Assembly: GCA_003008705.1 (NCBI GenBank)
Contig: PDUO01000021.1
Coordinates: 374,766 to 438,765, forward strand
Origin: Pezicula radicicola
Taxonomy: Eukaryota; Ascomycota; Leotiomycetes; Helotiales; Dermateaceae
Length of the DNA: 64,000 bases
Direction: 5' to 3'
Under the pieces are notes generated by a model. That model ran no database searches. It was not told the origin of the DNA and worked only from the letters and a program-made list of their open reading frames with translations. Numbering within the stretch: position 1 is the stretch's first letter; each line of letters begins with the position of its first letter. Positions 32,556-42,444 of this stretch are shown here, piece by piece. The position numbers and the translations under genes are program-made.

Positions 32556-34517
32556 TTATCGTCCAACACGAATGACACCAGCAGCAATGAGTTTCTGGAC
32601 CTTGGCGCGAATACCTGGGTTCTTCATGTGCTCTTGCAGAGCGGCTGGATCGCCTTGTGCTTGCTGGAGGATACTCTGCATGATTGGGTCTTGCATGATT
32701 CCTTGGATCTATTATTTGTTAGTTGATGCGACGCAAAATTATACAGGGAAGCAAATGAACATACCTCAGGGTCCCTTGAAATTCTCTCTCTGGTCTGCTC
32801 CTCGGTCTCATTCTCTCGTGCGGAGTACATAGCACTCAGAGCCTTCTGTTGCTGCTGCTCGATCTCTCTAGCATTTGCCTTGGTAACATCTGCCTCTGCA
32901 GCTTCTGTACAAGCATCCAAACACTTAGAGTATTCTTTCATACCGAAGTACGCCTGGGCCTTTCTCAGATAAGCTCGGATGAACTTAGGATCCTTCTTGA
33001 TGGCTTTGTCAAGGTCGTCAAGAGCAGACGGGAACTCTAGAAGCTTAATGAAAGCAGCAGCTCGGTTACTGTAACCACGTGGGTCATCTGGCGCTCGCTG
33101 GATCATCTCACTGTAAGCCTCAACAGCACCTGGCATATCAGACTCCTTGAACTTCTTGTTACCAAGTTCACGTGCCTCGTCTGCCTTTTCGGGATCAATA
33201 TATGCTTGCCTTGCACTGTCAATCTTAGTCTTCTCAGCATTGCGCAACTTGGTGATGACGTCGGGTGTTCGGTGTTCCGTAAGTGACTTTTTGTAGTTCT
33301 CGATCGCACTAGTTAGATCACCTTGCTTCTCGTACGCTGAACCTATACGTGCGTATGACTTGGCGATCATCTTAAAGTCGGCGTAGATCTCACGTCCTTC
33401 TTCAACTGCCTGCTGGCATGCCTTGATAGCTGCGTCATAATCTCCCTTCTCAAATTGGGCAGCACCGAGATTGTTGAGGTAGGTGATATCCTTGTACAGT
33501 TCCCATGCCTTAGTGTAATGCGCAATGGCCTCGTCGAAGTTTCGCTTCTTGTACTGCTCAGTGCCGAGTTTCTTCTCCTCGTCAGCTTCAGCCTTCGCCT
33601 TCTTCTTTGCAATCGCCTCCTCGTCTTCTGGCTCGGGCTCAGGCGTAGGTGCCTTCTTTGGTTGCTGCGCTTGTGCTGAGGCAGGTCTAACATCTGGCAT
33701 TGGTACGTCCTCCTCTGCTTCTCTTGGAGCAGCTCCAGGAGCATCGCCGCCCATTCCAGGCATACCATCCATGCCCATTTGCATGTCAACCCCCATAAGC
33801 ACACCTAGTACCTGGATCATTCTGGGGTCTGAGAACATGTCCTGGCTATTGCCGCCACCTTCTTTCATTTGATTAAGCTTTGCCATAAACGTCGGGTCAG
33901 CGAGGAATTTGCTGGTCTTTGGGTTTGCAGCGAGCTTCTGGTAAAGCTGAGGATCCTTGAACATGCCTCCAAGGCCACCAGTAGGATCACCGGTTACACC
34001 ATCTACAATACTTATTAGCTCCAGATGGCCTCAAATGATCAGCAAACTTACCATCTCTAGCCTCCTGATCAATAGCACGCTTAACAGCAGCCAAACCTGA
34101 CTTGTTCTGCGCATTATTTGGGTCCAGCTTCAATCCCTCCTCGTAGGCATCGTTCGCGCCTAGGAGGTCGCCCAATCCATGCAGAGCTGCACCTTTACGT
34201 CCCCAACCCTTAGCCCAATCAGGCTTAATCTCTGTGACCTTCTCTGCATCTTCGAGAGCTTGTTGATACTCTTTCTTGGAAGCGTACGCGGCGGAACGAT
34301 TCGAATAGAGAATGTGGTTCGTAGGCTCGATCTCGATTGCTTCTGTGAACTTTGAACTATTGCATTGTCAGCAGATGCTTGCAACTGTTATGTTTTGCAC
34401 TTTGTGTTCTCGAGGAACAGCGCGGGGAGCTCTATGTCAGGATTAGACTTACATAGCCTCGTCGAAGTTCTTCTCCGCAATGGCTTTGTTGCCGAGAGCC
34501 TTGAGTTGATCTGCCAT
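32556..34517 (-). CDS. STI1: Hsp70/Hsp90 organising co-chaperone Sti1 (Hop)
   Basis: Adaptor that passes clients from Hsp70 to Hsp90 in the cytosol. Exons (coding order) are 34517-34453, 34356-34052, 34002-32765 and 32708-32556 (introns of 96, 49 and 56 bases), giving 586 aa. The TPR1 domain begins MADQLKALGNKAIAEKNFDE and includes HILYSNRSAAYASKKEYQQA and KPDWAKGWGRKGAAL. The DP1/STI1 repeat is FKDPQLYQKLAANPKTSKFL. TPR2A is QYKKRNFDEAIAHYTKAWEL to about EKTKID. TPR2B is ARELGNKKFKESDMPGAVEA to about ALSAMYS. The C-terminal DP2 has DPIMQSILQQAQGDPAALQE, ending in AAGVIRVGR. The carboxylate-clamp residues of TPR1 (KALGNKA, YSNRSAA) are intact. The gene shares a 275-base upstream region with PNC1. 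Confidence 0.97.
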
Positions 34518-34792
34518 TATTATGAGTGTGTTATTACAGAAATAAAGAGAATTTGAGAGCTGTCTGTCTTGGACTTCAACGGAATCTGCAAAATTGAATA
34601 TGGGAGTTCAGAGTAGAAATGTTCCCGCCGCAGCCTTTCGAACTATCTAGAAGCTGCCGGGCACGGACCATGGCAAATGCACGTGACTACATAATAGCTC
34701 CTACCTACAATTAGATGCCCCTCTCTCTGCCACCTCTCTACCGGTAAGTTCATCTCAAAACACTTCCCACCTTCAAGTCTAATTCATTCACC
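34518..34792. promoter_or_regulatory. Shared bidirectional promoter, STI1 and PNC1
   Basis: Only 275 bases separate the divergent start codons, so both core promoters lie here. No clear heat-shock element array was seen; an inverted TTCGAA occurs near 34637. Confidence 0.6.
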
Positions 34793-36087
34793 ATGGCAAC
34801 CAAAGACTTTATACCCGCACTTATAATAGTGGATCTTCAAGAAGATTTCTGTCCTCCAGTACGTTCGTTCAACCAGCATTCTCTTTAAGCAGTCATCGGC
34901 AATATAATTCATTTCTTCTCCATTTGAGGTTGCTGGGCTTGCTGGCTTAAGTACTTGTCAAGCATGGCTGCAACTAGGTTGCTTGTCAAATTGAATGGCT
35001 TATTCTAGACTCAAAAGGCTTGATGGTGGTTCCTGCATTCCAGAAAAGTATAGTTAGTTACGGTATCATTCTCAGAAGAGCCATAGTGCTTAGCCGACAG
35101 TTTTGGAGAGCTTTGAAGTGGTGATTCTGGGCATTGTTCTCTAGCTGATGATGTTCCCAATTGGGAGCGAGAAAACTACTTTCTTGAAGTCAAGACCGAG
35201 ATGTTGAAAAGAAATAAAAGAGCATTCATTCATCGGCAGGAAAGCATCTCGCTTGCTACATATGGAAATCCGTAAGCTAGTCACTACAGTAGCAGCTCTG
35301 AGAATTTCAAATAAATGGAGTAAAGATATCATAAACTGCTATTAGCTTAAGATAGCCCTCTTGCGTGGACGTCTCAAGCATACCACTTCCCATATCTCAT
35401 TCAACTTAAATCTACTTTTCTACAATCTATCCCTAAACACCCTCAACTAACACAACCACCCAGAACGGCTCCCTCGCCGTCCCCAACGGCCGAGAAATAA
35501 TCCCAGCAGTCCACCATCTCCTAAACCTCCCCTTCAAAACCAAAATAGCAACACAGGACTGGCACCCAGCAGACCACATCTCCTTCGCCAGTAACCACGC
35601 CTCAGCAAAACCATACATAACATACACCACAATAACCAACCCTTCCAACCCAGAAGAAACCTACCAATCACTTCTCTGGCCTGACCACTGTATCCAAGAC
35701 ACACCAGGCGCAGCTTTAATCTCCGAACTCGATACTTCTAACATCGATACGATTATCAAGAAAGGACAAGTTAAAGAAGTAGAAATGTATTCGGCGTTCT
35801 ATGATCCTTTGGAGAAGCCAAGATGTAGTGATAGTGGATTAGCTGCTTTGTTGAAGGGGAAGAATGTTACGGATGTTTTTGTTGTGGGACTGGCGGCTGA
35901 TTATTGTGTTAAGGCTACGGCTGTTGATGCGGTGAAGGAGGGTTTTAGAACATTTATTGTGGAGGAGGGGACGAGGGCTGTGGATGGGAAGGCTTGGGAA
36001 GAGAGGGTTAAGGGGGAGGTGGAGGGGTTGGGTGTTAAGGTTGTGAGTTTGGATGGGGACGAAGTTTTGAGGGTTGGGAAGACTTGA
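34793..36087 (+). CDS. PNC1: Nicotinamidase (isochorismatase fold)
   Basis: Hydrolyses nicotinamide to nicotinate in the NAD salvage pathway and so relieves sirtuin inhibition. Exons are 34793-34858 and 35464-36087, giving 229 aa. The start is the ATG in ACCATGGCA. The catalytic triad is visible: Asp14 (IIVDLQEDF), Lys in IIKKGQ, and Cys in GLAADYCVKATAVDA. Metal ligands are in DWHPADH. The splice joins CPP to NGSLAVPNGR exactly as in homologues. The intron is 605 bases, about ten times the local norm. Exon 2 changes composition midway: 35464-35760 is A/C-rich, 35800-36087 G/T-rich (36001-36060 has 33 G and 1 C). The protein still reads as a normal family member across the change. Confidence 0.95.
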
Positions 36088-36740
36088 GGTTGCCAACGGG
36101 TAGGGAGGTTATGGTGGTTTATAGCAGAGCGACAAGTAGACCTAGGAACAATGATACCATTTTAGCAATTACTCTCTGAGTAAATTCATTTCGACTCAAC
36201 TTGCCTAGTCGTTTTTGCTATTACTAGTACTATAGCAGCGGTCGTGCTATTGGTAACGATGGGTCTAATAAGTGTTATGATAAGATGAATCATTGATAAT
36301 GCTCTTATATTGGCTACGAATGCTACCAGAATATTCTGAACGCCATTCACCCAAAGTCATAGTAGACTCTGGTCATGCAATGCCAGGTTACAATGTAAAG
36401 GACTGTATATACCACGACTCATTCCCTCAGTCAACCATCCTTCCATCATTCAGCCGATATGATATCCTATCCCAAGTGCCATGAAACCTAAACCCAAACC
36501 CAAACGACAATAAAAGCAGAGTCGGCGTTTATCCGCACGAACTCGAGGACTCGACACTACCTAGTCGACTAACTTGACAGCATCAAGTCCATCACAACAT
36601 AAACAACCTATTACCAGTAACAACAACAAGTCAGTACAACAACATCCTCGATCATTAACGCAAATAATAAGTATCATAACAACTTACCATATCAACATTC
36701 TCCATATCTCAGACCAAAGTATACAAATGATGTAACCCGT
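36088..36740. other. Intergenic region, A/C-rich
   Basis: No gene is seen. A/C-rich on the + strand from about 36480, including CCTAAACCCAAACCCAAA. Confidence 0.45.
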
Positions 36741-36968
36741 CTAAGCACCACGACCTCTGCGAAGGATAACCTCAAAGACATGCCTCGCCTTCTGACCATC
36801 AGCACCTTGGAAGTTTCTGAAGAATCGGTTTTGAGTGAAGCGGGAACGAGGGAAGCGTTCGCGGAGGAGAGGGGTGCCAACGACGAAGGCTGGGGAGAAG
36901 GCAACGAGGAGAGCGGCGAAGGCGGTGCTTTCGCGGATTTTGAGAGAGGTTCGGAGGGTTGGTGACAT
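36741..36968 (-). CDS. Small predicted membrane protein, function unknown
   Basis: An uninterrupted 75-codon frame from an ATG at 36968 to TAG at 36741. The N-terminus MSPTLRTSLKIREST is basic and is followed by one hydrophobic segment (AFAALLVAFSPAFVVG, residues about 16-31). A strongly basic tail (LLRERFPRSRFTQNRFFRNF, then RRGRGA) has almost no acidic residues. This could be a mitochondrial inner-membrane or ER tail-anchored small protein, but I do not recognise the family. A long CT repeat on the coding strand lies 15 bases upstream of the ATG. Support is the low stop density, protein-like composition and start context; no homologue was checked. Confidence 0.5.
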   Translation of the reverse strand: MSPTLRTSLKIRESTAFAALLVAFSPAFVVGTPLLRERFPRSRFTQNRFFRNFQGADGQKARHVFEVILRRGRGA

Positions 36969-36981
36969 GGTGAGGGAGAGG

Positions 36982-36983
<2 letters not shown>

Positions 36984-37039
<56 letters not shown>
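36984..37039. repeat. (GA)n microsatellite
   Basis: About 27 uninterrupted GA dinucleotides, (CT)n on the minus strand, immediately upstream of the small minus-strand gene at 36741-36968. Confidence 0.98.
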
Positions 37040-37042
<3 letters not shown>

Positions 37043-38951
37043 AGATGTGGTTTAAGAAAGAAAGGTTTGAAGTTGTTTGGACTTGGTATATAGAAAAGAA
37101 AAGGTAGAGTGGAGAGTGAAGAGTGTTCTAGTTTGTATGGACGGAAGAAGAGAAAAGGAGGGTACCTGGTGGTATTTATGGGGGCAGGCTCTTGAAGCAG
37201 GTAGAGACAAGTCCTGGAGCGTATCACTTGATTTCCACTAAGTAGGGGGCATATAGCGGAAGGAAGGTGCTGTCGTGGTGGGCTGTGTGTGAGAGGTGCG
37301 GGGTAAAGTGATGTTTGGGGTAAGCGGGTACGGCGGGGAAGCGTGGTTGGCTGACGAGGAGGATGATACATTACACCTGCTCTCCCATTGGCTGCGACGA
37401 GATTGGACTTGCCTGATTGCGACGTATCGAATGGCTTGATGAGAAATCGCCTGCTTTCCCGTTTGATCCGTCGACGGAAGTGTGGTGTGTGGACTAGGTT
37501 GGCGACGTAGGTAGGATGTTAAGCAATTTCTTCTGGCTATCTCCTACACGTATATCTTGACTCACTTGAGCCAGACTCTCTAACAAGATCCTCATTTAAT
37601 ATTTTCTTCGAAATCGATACAGTAATAATAACAAAGAAACTTCCTCGTATTTTCGCACAAAGAACGAAGGGATACTTGGAAATACCTCACGCGACCACGA
37701 GTCCTTGCCACCCTGACTTACGAAACCCTGACTTGGGCATTCATCTTGGCCGCTTTGGTGCTCCGATTGACAATGCTCGCACTTGACAGGCTTCAGATAG
37801 CAGATAGCGCCGATGGACTGAGCATGACGAAATGAGACTACAGAGAGCTGCTTGCGAGATATTTCGTGCATAAAGAATCTCAGTCCACCACTATCTATGC
37901 TATTATTGTATGAGATCTCACACCACTGCTCTGCACCAATCTCCTGATTTCCTCGACACTCAAGTACCGATGCTGTACTGTACATCTACCCCCACCTCAC
38001 CTGTTATGCCGGTGTACAACTACCCACAGTTGCATGGCGCGAATCGCAATGACCGGGAATAGTGCTTGGGTTTGAGTTTGAAGCTGATGGATGACCTTTA
38101 CCGATCCATTATTGGAGCATGCGTCTGTGCCTGCCAATGCAGCCGCATAAGGGTGCATCGATTAAACTGTCGATTCCATCATTCTTCCATATTTATATTG
38201 TAACACTGCAAGCAAATTTGCAAAATTGAGGATAGAGAAGGCGTATATTTCTTCATTCTGATGGCCCCTGAAAGGATTGCGACGTTGGCAAAAGGCCGCT
38301 AAAGATCCAAACTCCACAGTGGAGACACAGCCGGACTCCACTTGCTCTTTCCCCGGATTTTCATTGTTTTTCGGCCCCCTCTAGGTATCCTACCCATTTA
38401 TATCTTCATCCTGCCAGATCTTTCCTATGTTTCAATCGTCATTTCAGCCACACAGAAAGTGGTTGAGTTGTCAGAATGAACATGCGGTCTCCTTCGTCTA
38501 GTACTATACACACCTCTACGAATATCACAGGCAGGCGCATAGTTTCGCGTATGGACCATGGACCATGGTCCATGAAGAACAGTCCTTTTCTTTACTTCTC
38601 TATCTCTCAGAAGATGGATTAGAACTGTGGCAATCTAACGTAGATTTATCTCGACGCTGCTATGGGTCTTTTTTTTTTCACCCTGCCGCTAATTTGGACG
38701 GCGCTCAAACTCGGCACGCTGATCTTTCATGAGTCCGTCTAAAATCAAAGAACTTCCTAACAGATACCACAGGCCTGAGACAGCTTCTTTGAAGAACATA
38801 CATCTGTCTTTGCAACCTGCGACTTAACGTCTCTCGCTTTCTTCGTGCCGAAATACTTTATATCATCAAGACCTCATCAAGTCTCTTGCAAGCCAACCAA
38901 CTACACTGCAAAGCCTTTTGTTTCCACAGCTCGAACAGGAATTCATTCAGG
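37040..38951. other. Gene-free 1.9-kb stretch
   Basis: No supported gene. The 129-codon minus-strand frame at 37596-37985 lacks recognisable features. An 18-base perfect palindrome built from CATGGACC lies at 38557-38574. Confidence 0.4.
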
Positions 38952-40451
38952 ATGGATCTCGTCACCCAGACACGGGAACAAGCCTCTATCATGAGTCTTA
39001 TCAGGCGACATCTTCCACATCATCGCTCTCTACCTACAGCTTGATCCTTCACTCTTGGCATTACTCAAGTCGAACCACCGGCTATATGAGATTATAACTC
39101 CTATCTTCTATCGTTTTGTTTACTATGCGGAATGGCAAAAGCTAAAGACACCACGCCAAGTTAGCCAGGGAGACCATACGTTGTTTGGCCTTGGGAAGGA
39201 GACCCAGCGTTGCGGGGCTCTAAAATCTGCAATCTCCCCCTCTTTTTCCGCACTATAAGCAAAAGTGACCCGGGGCTTATATCATACATAAAGGGCGCAA
39301 GTTTTGAATGGAGCAAAACGAATTGTTCCGATGGTGATATGATCTGGCATCGGGCAACCCAATCGTGGTTTTGTACGTTGCGTGAACATCGGGATCATGA
39401 TTGGCATCAGATAAATTTCCAAACGCAACTAAAAGAAATGTTGAACCTACTGGCCTCATCATCATCATTTACAACATTACACTTCTCCCCTTTACTTTAC
39501 GAGTTTGAACTCTTTTCGGCAAGGCTCACCTCTATCGATCTCCGACACATAAGGTGTATGAATGACCCAAAGACACCGAGTTTTGTCTGGTTATATAGGA
39601 TATTTTGTATACCAACGCTTCGACAGTTGTCATTCGCTGTACAGCGACTTTGGGTCCAACAGTGTGACTTGGAGGACCGACGAGAACTAAAATCATGCAC
39701 ATCCAAAGTCACTTCATTGTTGATAAGCGGCAATATTGACACATCATCCGAACATTTCTTAACAATGCTCACATGGCCCAAAGTTTTGAAGAACTTCAAG
39801 TTCGACTGGAAATCATCGGGGCAATTGGAAAGCCCCATTTCAATACTTGGCCTGTCTAAAGCACTAAAATACCAAAAGAGATCTCTGGAAACATTGAACT
39901 TGGCAGGTGACTTGCTTACTCACGATAGAATCCTTTTGGAGTGGGATACATGTATGTGCAGTCCTCGTGGTTGTCTCGTATTACCGAGCTTTGCTGCGTT
40001 GAGGAAGGTGTCGCTGCCTCGGAGTCTTCTTGCAAAATACAATGAGGAGGCTAAATGGCAACGTCTGAAAGGACTTCCCAATCCCTTCGAGAATCTACCC
40101 CCAGCTCTTGAAGAACTGCACCTACAACTGGAAGCTAGATTCTGGTGGCCATCCTGGGATAACATTGATAGTGCCTATGAGGGCGACTTGACTTATGGTC
40201 CGGAATTGAAAAAGTGGCTTATTGACATCGGGAAACACAAAAGCAATCGATATCCTCTTTTGAAGAAGCTAACCCTGTGGCAAGAATGTAACGGAAGTGT
40301 GACACTAGGGCACTACAAGAGGTATTGTCACATCAAGCATTATGCAAGGAAGGCGTCTGCGTATATTGAGAAGGGGCGGGTGAAAGACAGCTGGAATAGA
40401 GCTCACCTTTCAAGCGCAGGATCATTGGGATTATCCCAAGTACAAAATTAA
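38952..40451 (+). pseudogene. F-box-like protein, apparently frame-broken
   Basis: An F-box-like start is readable near 39010-39100 (DIFHIIALYLQLDPSLLALL, then KSNHRLYEIITPIFYRF), but it has no in-frame ATG. A stop lies at 38992 in that frame, and the likely ATG at 38952 is in another frame. A second break is near 39256, where SPSFSAL stops and the sequence continues one frame over (TISKSDPGLISYIKGASFEW). From there a 400-codon frame runs to 40451. It has Leu-rich segments (SSSFTTLHFSPLLYEFELFS; LKYQKRSLETLNLAGDLL) like the C-terminal part of fungal F-box proteins. No splice signals bridge the breaks convincingly. It could instead be two sequencing indels in a live gene. Confidence 0.5.
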
Positions 40452-42444
40452 CTATGGATCGATCTGAAGACTCTTCGGAATCTTGCGGTTTTTAAGAGAA
40501 CCAAAGCTAACGGCTTTCACATCAAGCGAGATTGCTTCTTGGAATTTCATAAAATTACTCACTTTTATAAGCATGGAATATGGATGAGGACAACAGAGAA
40601 ACGAAAGGGGAGACAAAGTGGGCACTAGAGATTCAAGTTTCTAGAGAAGCCAGGATATTGTTTTTACTTGTCAACTGGGCGTAGTGAGGTGTAATGGAGG
40701 TACCTCTTCTGCCACTTAAATCTATAGAAACTAGAAAACTTACTGTGGAATATAAGCTGCTCACATATCGCTTCTCTGAATTCAATAACTTGACTTATTT
40801 GAGTAATTGACTTGGAGTAACTCACTTGATTTTAGTATCTAATATTTAATCTTATATACTACCTTACTAGAATTCTATTAGCATCGATCAAATTTAACTT
40901 ATTTAAGAGGGAACTTGTCTATGACGAGAGAGAGAGGACCTATTACATAAATGATTGTACTCGCAACCAGCTTTGAGACGGGATTTAATACAGTATAGGC
41001 AATTTCATAACTAGATAGGTACCTAATCCTTTAAATCCATAGGCATAGAAAGGACTTATTAAATAACAGCTTGAAACATTACACCTTAAACCTTAACATC
41101 TAATTCTCACCTCCCATCTCGCCCACCATCTCACCGTTTCTTCGTCGTCCTCTATAAAAAGCACCACATCCACAACCCATTTCCATGAAGAAGAACAAAA
41201 ACTTAATCTAGCTATTCAACGCTGCGTAAAAGTTCTGACATCAAAACCTAACCTCTAAAGAATTCAAAACTAATATAAATCTCAGACATAGAAATTAGAA
41301 ATCAATAAAATGCTCAACTACTACCTAAATCACTCACTCAATTACCTACCCATCCATCCATTATTCCACCAACAAACCTCAACCTCAACCAACTTCAACC
41401 CAACAACTCCAAACCCAAAAATCAAAAACACCTATTATCCCCTAGGGCTACAGCAAAAGAAGACATCATCAACTTCAAACTCAATAACGCCATAGTATAA
41501 ACAGAACTAAAATTTATCACAGATATCCTTAAACACCAAGTCACTATACTGTCGATAACGTATGAACATACAAACCTACCTAATTAATCCAATACAAAAA
41601 TGCTTTACTTTACATATAGTACTCCAAATAACATAGACAATACAGACAGCACAGACAGCATAGACACTACAAACAAAACTAGCACTTACTTACTTACTGT
41701 ACTATAATATGAGGCTTTATAAATTCACCTTCCTGCAATCAAGATCTAGTTTCTTCTTTCGGGGCCTTTGCTGTTATTACTTAGTATAGGGATATGAGTG
41801 ATGTTAAGATAAGGCTTGAGGGAATTGATATTCATGCTTGTTTGTGATTGAGCTGGAGCACAGTAAGGCTATGCCGACTTAATGGCTTGGTTAAGGAGAT
41901 TCATTGATGAGGAATAGTTCATCATTTCTTGGGTACTTAAATAACTAGACTTTTCACATCGTAGGCAGTTCTCTATCACCACTTGTTCAGAATCATGTCA
42001 CGGCTAGCACTAGTAACTTATTTCAGTGACCTGCACTTATCATAAAAGCACTTTGGTCAATCACTTGTCACGCATGTACTTGTATGTTTTTGGAAAATTT
42101 GCTCGTGGCTCATCTAAGGTATCTCTTTTTTGGCCATGCACTCCACCAGTGTAAACTCCCCCATGCAAAGTCTTGGTCGAGTCCGCTGCAAAACATAATA
42201 TAAGCAATACAAAGAGGATTGTAAGACGGACGGTTGCATTGGATCAAGAGATCAAGTATCTGCAACATTCACATCCATATTCCTCTACAAGATCAGTTAT
42301 GCGACACGAAGGTATCCGCCATACTGTAACCACAGAAATCGTAGAACCAATGGCATTGAAATCCATTCAAAGATCGGAGTCAGAGAAGGAACTCAATAAA
42401 CACAACCAACAATGATGACAAAATCAAGGTAGATGTTGAGCGGC
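40452..42444. other. Gene-free 2-kb stretch
   Basis: No supported gene. A TTGACTTATTTGAGTAATTG-type repeat lies at 40786-40832. From about 41090 to 41700 the + strand is A/C-rich (41341-41400 has 26 C and no G), then G-richer than C to about 41960. Confidence 0.5.

Noticed and set aside
36799..37371. 190-codon minus-strand frame spanning the GA microsatellite
   Set aside because: Open only because the (CT)n tract codes Ser-Leu repeats; it overlaps the better 75-codon ORF in another frame.
37596..37985. 129-codon minus-strand frame with several Cys
   Set aside because: No domain, poor codon texture and no start or splice support; likely chance.
41310..41495. 61-codon frame (MLNYYLNHSLNYLP)
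   Set aside because: Explained by the G-free A/C-rich composition, which removes most stop codons.
42173..42415. 80-codon plus-strand frame (HNISNTKRIVRRTVALDQEI) just downstream of the AlaRS stop
   Set aside because: It opens without an ATG and has no clear partner exon. It might be the last exon of a decayed gene, but nothing in the flanks supports that.
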